Below are positions 57,503-64,000 of a DNA stretch of 64,000 bases, one piece after another. A program made the translations under genes and the position numbers. Origin of the DNA: Gigaspora margarita (lineage: Eukaryota; Glomeromycota; Glomeromycetes; Diversisporales; Gigasporaceae). Each line of letters opens with the position of its first letter. The first letter of the stretch is position 1. The notes under the pieces are model-generated. The model was given only the letters and a program-made list of their open reading frames with translations. It was not told the origin of the DNA and did not search any database. Location: contig WTPW01000664.1 of assembly GCA_009809945.1 (NCBI GenBank), positions 114,975 through 178,974 on the forward strand. The letters are read 5' to 3'.

Positions 57503-58480
57503 TAGGGATGTTAAATTGCTCAAGCAGTCTGGTTTATGCTCGAAGCATACCTGCTTGGATACCGAAGCACACTGACCTGGTTTTTACAAACCAGTTAACA
57601 TAAGCATGCTTATATAAGCAAATTTATATAAGCATGCTTATACAAGCATGCTTTATATAAGTAACTTGTATAATAAAAATATCAAATTGCTCAAGCAATT
57701 TAGTTTATACTTGAAGAATTCTTACTTTGATACTAAAACAAATTAAAATTAGTTTTTATTAAAATTCTTTAAAAATACCAAAAAACTAAATTCCAATAGT
57801 ACTATAGCCCAATATATAAAATATTAAAAGAACAATTATACCAATATATTATTAATTTAAAATTTATATTTAAAAAAAAAACTCAAATAATTATAATTTT
57901 GAAGAATTAAATCTTATATATATAAATATTATTTTGAAATAATAATTCTAAGTTTTATTAGAGTNAGAATAAAAACTAAGTTAATATAAGGTTAGATATT
58001 AGCAGTATTATAGTTATTTTGATTTTAATTTGGTATTTGGTATTTAGATTATATTCAGAATTATGTATTTACAAGATTGTGATTTTCAGAATTGTAATTA
58101 TTCAGAANTTATTAAAACATATAAAAAATTATTTATAAAAATTTTTAAAATTTGATCTAGTTGGGTTATGAGAACCAATAATTAACTTTGTATAGCTATT
58201 GTAACAAAAATTTAATTATTAAATTATTAACAGATAAAGCCAATAAATATGTATTCTTAGAATTTATTTAAAGCATATTTGCTTTGAACAAATTTAATTA
58301 AGCTAATTTAAATCATATTTGCTTTTGAGCAAATTTGAAGCATAATTGCTTTAAGCAGGTTTGAAGCATTAAAAGCATATTTGCTTTTAAGCAGTGCTTA
58401 AAAAATTTGTAAGCAAACTGTAAAAGTTTGTGCTTGGAACCTGCTTGAGCAGAGTTTATATAAGCATTTTAACATCCCTA
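57503..58480. mobile_element. hAT-like element (978 bp)
   Basis: Perfect 13-bp tips TAGGGATGTTAAA and TTTAACATCCCTA. CTCATAAT is exactly duplicated (57495-57502 and 58481-58488). Subterminal AAGCATGCTTATATAAGC and TTTGAAGCATAATTGCTTT repeats cluster at both ends. No transposase. Ns at 57965 and 58108. Confidence 0.88.
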
Positions 58481-58505
58481 CTCATAATGCTATGCATTTT
58501 CCTAG

Positions 58506-58909
58506 TATGGTGCTGGAAGCTTATACTAGACAATAAAATAGGGTAACTTTGAAATGCATCATCTTTTTATAGAGACAATATTTTTAAAAGCTATTTGGCA
58601 AACTTGTAGAGCTTATCATAGCGAACAAAGTTACCGGTCAGATTTTTAAAATGTTGCCTTTATAAAAAGTTATAGTGCTTTAAAGTTAATTAAAATTGAA
58701 ACACATAGTAATTACATATAAAACAATAGTAATCTTTAAAATGCATCAATTTTTTATACAGAAGGTTTTCAAAAAAAAATATTTGGCATAGTTATAGAAC
58801 TAATATTCCTTTATAAAGTTACCGGTCAGTTTTTTTAAAAACCTCTTGTACAAAAAACTATAGCGATTTAAAAATTGAAACGTGTTGAGTATAGGCTTCC
58901 AGCACCATA
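58506..58909. mobile_element. Inverted-repeat element with an internal tandem duplication
   Basis: TATGGTGCTGGAAGC and GCTTCCAGCACCATA form the ends. Two related units of about 180 bp inside each carry AAATGCATCA, ATTTGGCA, AAAGTTACCGGTCAG and TTGAAACR (from 58552 and 58738). Confidence 0.7.
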
Positions 58910-59575
58910 GTTATTGTATGGGTTTTAGTGAATAACCCAATTACACACGAGTTCATATTCCGTGCCGAAGGCATGGGATTTAAATATGTGTATGTAACGG
59001 GTTTTATTGCACGGGTCTTTTGTGACAACCCGTGCTTTTTCATTTACTTATTGGCACTGGATTTTTACGTCAGACACCGTGCAATAATTATTTTTACCCA
59101 GTATTTACGCTTATGTATTATTACCAATTATTGCTTATAACATCATAATTCTTTACTTATTATTACTTATTACGTTAAAAATAATAAGAAATAATTAAAA
59201 TAATACTGTAATAAATAATAATATTTTACTAACTTTGCCCATCTCTAGTTCTCAAGCATCTCACTCAATGGATCGGATGCAAAATTTTAATTAGTCGGAA
59301 AATTGAATAATTAGCCAAGTGAATTACCAATTCGATAAACGAATCGGCGAGTATTGTACGTACTACTTTACAAAATACCTATTACTATATATATACTTTG
59401 CTAAATAAATTCAATATTTTTAAAAATAACATATAATTCTTGTTTTTTTAATATAGTTTTTAAAAATTTTTTTTAAACATATAATACACTTAGTACATTT
59501 TTTTATAATACTTTTAAATATCTTATTAAATATATAGAAACTATAAAAACCTAAAATCATAATAATCTTATTTAT
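58910..59575. other. Intergenic DNA
   Basis: Two overlapping ORFs on opposite strands (58858-59043 minus, 58928-59140 plus) cover a GC-richer patch with CCCGTGC / GCACGGG dyads. Neither has a recognised domain. From 59085 the sequence rejoins the duplicated region. Confidence 0.35.
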
Positions 59576-59790
59576 GCCTCTAAATTCTGAAATCAGAAAA
59601 TTAAATAGAAGTATACGGAAGATAATTGTAAAATTTTTTTAAAATATATAATACATTTAGTACTTTTTTTTGTAATATCTTATTAAAATATATAAAAAAC
59701 TATAAAAACCTAACATAATTTTATTTATGCCTCTAAATTCTGAAATCAGAAAATTAAATAGAAGCATACGGAAGAAAATTGTAAAAATTT
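59576..59790. repeat. Tandem repeat of about 153 bp, copy-2 version
   Basis: GCCTCTAAATTCTGAAATC units start at 59576 and 59729; counterpart of 14811-15175. Confidence 0.75.
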
Positions 59791-59937
59791 TTTTTTTAAA
59801 AATCAAAAAAAAAAAGATTAAAGATCACCCAATTCGAAATAAATACATCACAGAAACACCCAATACAAATATATCCATAAATAAAAAATTGAGATCTTAA
59901 ATAAGCATAACAACAATTGGAAAATTCAAAAGAAGCG

Positions 59938-61087
59938 TCAACTAGTTGCTCTTCTGATACAACTATCTTTTTGAAAGTGTTGTCTCCAAAAGCCTGGAGA
60001 TTTAAATTTTTTCATACATTTATCACACTGATGATAAGTATGTCCATTTTCTCGACCAGTTATAGGAGGCCGTTCTCCAGAATCAATTATATGATTTACA
60101 GGTTGTTCAGGAACAGTGATGTGATCAAGAATAGTGATATCATCTAAAATAAGGAAAAATTAGTTTATTGTTTTGCAAAATTAAAAATTTTTGTTGGAAA
60201 TAAAAATAATTTTTTACCTGATTCAGAATCATAACGATAGTAATATACATCGGTAAGATCATAAATGTATTTCAATACATTCGATAATGATAGAATGGCA
60301 TAATCATCTGGATTATAAACGTCAATGAGATTAATGAGATTGAAATCATACGATATTACATTAAGTTGCAATGAATAGTAAAATTACGTTATTTATAAAT
60401 AATGTAGTTTTATTATTACATTTGTTTTTTGGGTGCATAAAATAAAAAAATTTTTTTTACTTGGTCTAGCATCGCAATAGTTTACTATAACTGAAGTTGT
60501 TTGACCAGAAGGAGCAATTGAAAGTAAATTTGGAGAACAGTCATCACCGTTGTAGCCTAAAGTTAAAAGGAAGAAATTAGATTATGTTGTTAGCAAGCTT
60601 ATTTGAAGATAAAAGTTTTTACCTTCTCTAAAATCGTAGTAGTTTACTACGGTTGGGATATCGGATTGCACTATATTTAACACATTCGATATGATGTCAT
60701 CACCTAACACTAATATCAATGAAAATAAAAAATTGTAAATTTGCACTATCAATCGCATATATAATTGATAAAACGAAAATTTTTTACTTGTTCTAAAGTC
60801 ATAATAGTTGATTGTTGGATGATAAGAAATAAGTTCGGCAGAAGATGACGATAACTTTGGAGTATCATCATAAATAGTGTAGGCTAATGTTAAAAGGATA
60901 GAATTTTATTATATATTTTGATAAAGTCACATGAATTTTTGTCGGATGACTAAATTTATTTTCGACCAGTTGTTATCATGCAATTAAATAGATACACGTC
61001 AAAATATTTTTTTCAAGATAAAATGAAAGTAACCTCATTGTAAAAAAAAAAACTTACTTAAATAATAATTTCCTACGACAGGATAGT
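59938..61087 (-). CDS. Modular multi-exon gene with C-terminal C2H2-like zinc finger, copy 2
   Basis: Minus-strand exons: 61087-61058 (30 bp), 60883-60788, 60709-60623, 60556-60461, 60307-60218 and terminal 60143-59938 (stop 59940-59938). All internal exons are multiples of three and all junctions are phase 1 with GT-AG ends. The 30-bp exon reads Y-P-V-V-G-N-Y-Y-L with a consensus donor GTAAGT. Other exons end N-Y-Y-D-F-R, N-Y-Y-D-F-R, N-Y-C-D-A-R and Y-Y-Y-R-Y-D. The last exon has eight extra residues (I-T-I-L-D-H-I-T) relative to copy 1, then P-P-I-T-G-R-E-N-G-H and a finger C-D-K-C-x12-H-x5-C ending R-R-A-T-S. The upstream end with ATG is unresolved. A donor-like CGAG|GTAAAG near 61393, also phase 1, may mark an earlier exon. 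Confidence 0.72.
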
Positions 61088-61487
61088 CTAATGTTTAGAA
61101 GAAATAAAAATTAATTTGTCACTTTGTATGTATTTAATACAGTATATTCTTCAGAAGAAAAATCTAGAGTATCTGTAGCAATTTAGGTGGATTATTTATG
61201 TAATATATAGTGTATAACCCGGTAAATAGTATCAAATACCCGTAAATTTAGCCGAAAATTACCATTACGTGTACGTTGTAGTCAATCGGTTCGGTATGTT
61301 GCAAATCCATCAAATGTATTTATTAAGTAAGCAATATTTTTAATTTCATAGGAACCACGTGGATTAATAGTCTTTATTAGGTTTTTTCTTTACCTCGACA
61401 AATAGGAAATTTTACAAAAAGGAAAGCGTAACTTTTGAAATTTTATTTAAGTCTATAAAGTTACGCTTTGATTTTTGTGAATTTCAA

Positions 61488-61685
61488 ATGCTTATTGAAG
61501 AGTTACAATTTTGGATATCTTTAGATGATTTGCACCATACATCAATAATTGACTACACTAAGATAAATTTATCATCGACAAACAGCGTGATTCTTTTAAC
61601 GAAGTGTCTGTACAAAAATCAAATAAAAATAATTGAGATCGAACTGTATCGCAACAATTTTTACCTTGGAAAGTTACATAATTAG
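61488..61685 (+). CDS. Small ORF (65 aa), conserved in the duplicated copy
   Basis: M-L-I-E-E-L-Q-F-W-I-S-L-D-D-L-H through L-Y-R-N-N-F-Y-L-G-K-L-H-N. The copy at 16537 keeps most residues but is truncated by a 1-bp loss. It is divergent to the zinc-finger gene. An imperfect hairpin AAAGCGTAACTTT / AAAGTTACGCTTT lies at 61424-61471, just upstream. It could be a first exon. No family recognised. Confidence 0.45.
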   Translation: MLIEELQFWISLDDLHHTSIIDYTKINLSSTNSVILLTKCLYKNQIKIIEIELYRNNFYLGKLHN

Positions 61686-62230
61686 ACATTAATCGTTTTT
61701 AACAATGTTACGGCTGATTCTGGAAATGGCTTGATGGTGGAAATTGGGACTACAGTATTTATAGGTGAAAATTGTTTGGGAGGTATTTTTTCCCCGTTAC
61801 ACGCAAAAAACAACATTTAGGTGTTTCCCAATTACACAATTGTGCTTTTCCCAGTTACACACAAAAAATAAGGCTACTCCAGTAGGGCCGTGAGAAATGC
61901 ACCAATTAAATGATTTACACTTATGTTCGGGTTAGTGTAATGACCGAAGGAAGGCTAATTCTATAACAAAATTTTGCAAGGAATTTTTTTTGTTAGTGCG
62001 TAGTGGGTAGTTTCATAGGCAAAAATTTAAGTTATCAGCACTTTTTTAAAAAACGCGTTATTTTCACGTTACACCTGATCCGGAGATCTTATCATTATTG
62101 GCGTCGCTTATTAGAAGAGATCTGATTGATGGATGCATCTTTCACGGTCTTAAAAAACAACATATAAATTTAGATGCTTATCTCCAGTTACACACAAAAA
62201 AAACAACATATGGAGTCTGTGCCTTGAAAA
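61686..62230. other. Intergenic DNA of the duplication
   Basis: TTACACGCAAAAAACAACAT repeats (61797, 61855, 62188) and the block 61915-62070 homologous to 18975-19135. The ORF at 62098-62358 runs into the next MITE and is not called. Confidence 0.4.
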
Positions 62231-62512
62231 TAGGGTTGGAAATTATACCGTATAATAAAATTTGGTATAAATACCAGGTTATTATACCGTATAATTACCG
62301 TATAATAACGGTATATATAGGTATAGGTTATATTAAAATCAGTCACGTGACTATATGATTTTTAATGATAAAAATTTAAAAAATTTTATTGGCTGATTTT
62401 GTTACACAATTATAATATACCAATTATACGGTATAATTTTAATTATACTATACCAATTATACGGTTATTATACCATTTTTTTTATACGGTATCGTATAAT
62501 TGGCCATTCCTA
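62231..62512. mobile_element. hAT-like MITE (282 bp)
   Basis: Tips TAGGGTTGGAAATTATACCG and the right end CCATTCCTA are imperfect inverted repeats. The interior consists of TATACCGTATAAT / ATTATACGGTATA palindromic units. CTTGAAAA is exactly duplicated (62223-62230 and 62513-62520). Absent from copy 1. Confidence 0.85.
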
Positions 62513-62815
62513 CTTGAAAATCAAGTTATGAGACATAGTAAATTATATACAGTATCTCATAACTTGATTTTTTATGTAATGTCCTTTGTTATAAGTGCAT
62601 GTAATAAGACTTTACTATAAGTATAATATATAATCAGGATTTTTTTTCGATTATGCTAATTCAACATAGTTATTATGACGAATTTACCATATCAGATATG
62701 AACAATTATACTATATATATATTACATAAATAATTTATACTTGCTGTTATTTTAAATGATTTAACATCGTAATTATTATATAAAATTATTCATCACAGTA
62801 TTATAAATAAAAAGA

Positions 62816-63236
62816 AAAAAAGGACTCATAAAAAAAAAAGACTCGTGAAAAAAAAGGACTCGTGAAAACAAAAGGTCCCGTGAAAAAATGTACTCGTGAA
62901 AAAAAAAGCACTCGTGAAAAAAAAGCACTCGTAAAAAAAAAAAAGTACTCGTGAAAAAAAAAAAATACTCGNNTATATAAAATTATTCATCACAGTATTA
63001 TAAGTAAAAAGAAAAAAAGGACAAATAAAAAAAAAAGACTCGTGAAAAAAAAGGATTCGTGAAAACAAAAGGTCCCATGAAAAAAAGTACTCGAAAAAAA
63101 AAAAATACTCGTGAAAAAAAAGTGTTGTGTTCGTGAAAAAAAAAGTGTTCGTGAAAAAAAAAGTATTCGTAAAAAAAAAGTTCTCGTGAAAAAAAAATAC
63201 TCGTGAAAAAAAAGTACTCTGAAAAAAAAATTAAAT
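62816..63236. repeat. Purine-rich minisatellite with an N-marked join
   Basis: Same ACTCGTGAAAAAAA units as at 17126. Two Ns at 62972-62973 are followed by a repeat of TATATAAAATTATTCATCAC, which already occurs before the array (62778). The array and its left flank are therefore present twice, either as a real duplication or a misassembly. Confidence 0.8.
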
Positions 63237-64000
63237 ACTCGAATTTGACAATGACATATCCAACAACATATATGCATATATGATAATGGTGATTATGTAA
63301 ATTTTTCGTTTCGATTAGTCAATTCTGATTAATATTTTATAGTAAAATCTTAGCATATAACGTTACAATTAACACTTTAAAGAACCGGAGTAAAGGTTTG
63401 CATGAAAGACCCTTACATTAATAAATTACAGCAATATAATTATTTTCTGATTTTGGCAGGTAATAATTTTTGCCGAAGATTACATTTTATATCACATGAA
63501 ATGAGTCATGATTGTAACGTTATTGATGCAGATCACCATCTAAGATCTGCATCAAAAACGTAACCTAAAAAACTCAGGTTTCACCCTCCCGTATTGCTGT
63601 ATTGCAGTATTGTAACAAAATTCTCGCATGTGTATAACGTTACAGCCAAATTAAAGGTTTGCATGTTTTATTTGAGATTTTAAACGACAAATATTTTTTA
63701 ACAAATATTTTCTTAAAAAAAAAAACATCCTTATGGTTACCGTTTCTAAAAAGCTTAAAATTGTGTTCCATTCAACGGTAAAAACCATTATTAAACATTC
63801 CATTCGATGGTAAAAACCATGAAAGATATCTAAAGCAGGATTAAAATCTTGAAAAGAGTCCACTTTTTTTTAGTAAAAGTTTTTTAAATTTTGACAACAA
63901 ACCAAATTTATAATATATTTATTAAATTTTGATTTAATTTAAAAAAGTTACTAAAAATAATTTGCCCAATTTCTATTGATGTATACTAGTTTTTTTTCGG
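63237..64000. other. End of duplication copy 2, no gene seen
   Basis: Includes a hairpin ATTGATGCAGATC / GATCTGCATCAAA (63522-63557) and the unoccupied hAT target TTTTTTAG (63866-63873). The ORF at 63651-63863 (-) is not called. Confidence 0.5.

Larger units (their letters stand above)
56558..64000 (+). repeat. Segmental duplication, copy 2 (partner 13523-21185)
   Basis: Collinear with copy 1 from the CACACAATA block to the window edge, with an insertion of about 2.1 kb after 56949, the 296-bp segment 60969-61264, and the MITE at 62231. It lacks the 1673-bp hAT element. The last aligned bases (63960-64000, TTGCCCAATTTCTATTGA) correspond to 21170-21185 in copy 1, about 0.5 kb before kinase relic B. 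Confidence 0.85.

Overview
This is AT-rich, repeat-dominated eukaryotic DNA. It has short T-rich GT-AG introns and a protein kinase family with the glycine-rich loop written INKGGFSAIYKA and the catalytic loop written HCDFHSGN. Together with relics of Sel1-repeat, Crypton-type (DUF3504-like) recombinase and KRBA2-like integrase genes, this fits an arbuscular mycorrhizal fungus of the Rhizophagus type. The organism call is inference from family style; no database was searched. Seven ambiguous bases (19825, 19879, 30833, 57965, 58108, 62972-62973) show it is draft sequence. No rRNA, intact tRNA gene or CRISPR was seen.

Intact coding content is small. The clearest gene is a two-exon kinase at 53004-54118 (+, 343 aa). 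Two broken paralogues lie at 8439-9523 (-) and 21694-22812 (+). Their lesions differ: one lost the splice acceptor, the other the splice donor. A second family, missed by simple ORF calling because its exons are 30-206 bp, is a multi-exon gene ending in a C2H2-like zinc finger. It is present twice on the minus strand (15332-16250 and 59938-61087). Its internal exons are symmetric phase-1 modules, most ending in a tyrosine-rich N-Y-Y-D-Y-R-like motif.

Large duplications link these genes. A direct duplication pairs about 13523-21185 with 56558-64000, differing mainly by mobile-element insertions and deletions. An inverted duplication pairs the kinase segment 8439-11180 (-) with about 50560-54120 (+). 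The second direct copy reaches the window edge about 0.5 kb before the point where its partner carries a kinase, so another kinase copy is predicted just outside the window.

Most of the rest is layered mobile DNA. hAT-like elements with 8-bp target duplications lie at 19390-21062, 29115-29295, 34974-37957, 39335-39545, 57503-58480 and 62231-62512. PIF/Harbinger-like elements with TAA or TTA duplications lie at 23412, 27666, 34215, 47795 and 48595. There is also a Tc1/mariner-like element with about 100-bp inverted repeats (11612-13241), a MULE-like nest (34586-38782), a poly(A)-tailed tRNA-derived retroposon with an 11-bp duplication (25465-26490), and many foldback elements and satellite-like palindrome arrays.

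Layout: 0-2 kb, exon-like tandem modules. 2-8 kb, AT-rich foldbacks, tandem repeats and one coding relic. 8.4-11.2 kb, kinase relic A. 11.6-13.5 kb, Tc1-like element and a small MITE. 13.5-21.2 kb, duplication copy 1 with zinc-finger gene 1 and the hAT insertion. 21.7-22.8 kb, kinase relic B. 23-34.4 kb, MITEs and the split recombinase relic. 34.6-38.8 kb, nested transposons. 39-50 kb, coding relics, palindrome arrays and foldbacks. 50.8-54.1 kb, palindrome element and intact kinase C. 54.7-56.3 kb, hairpins and a MITE. 56.6-64 kb, duplication copy 2 with zinc-finger gene 2.
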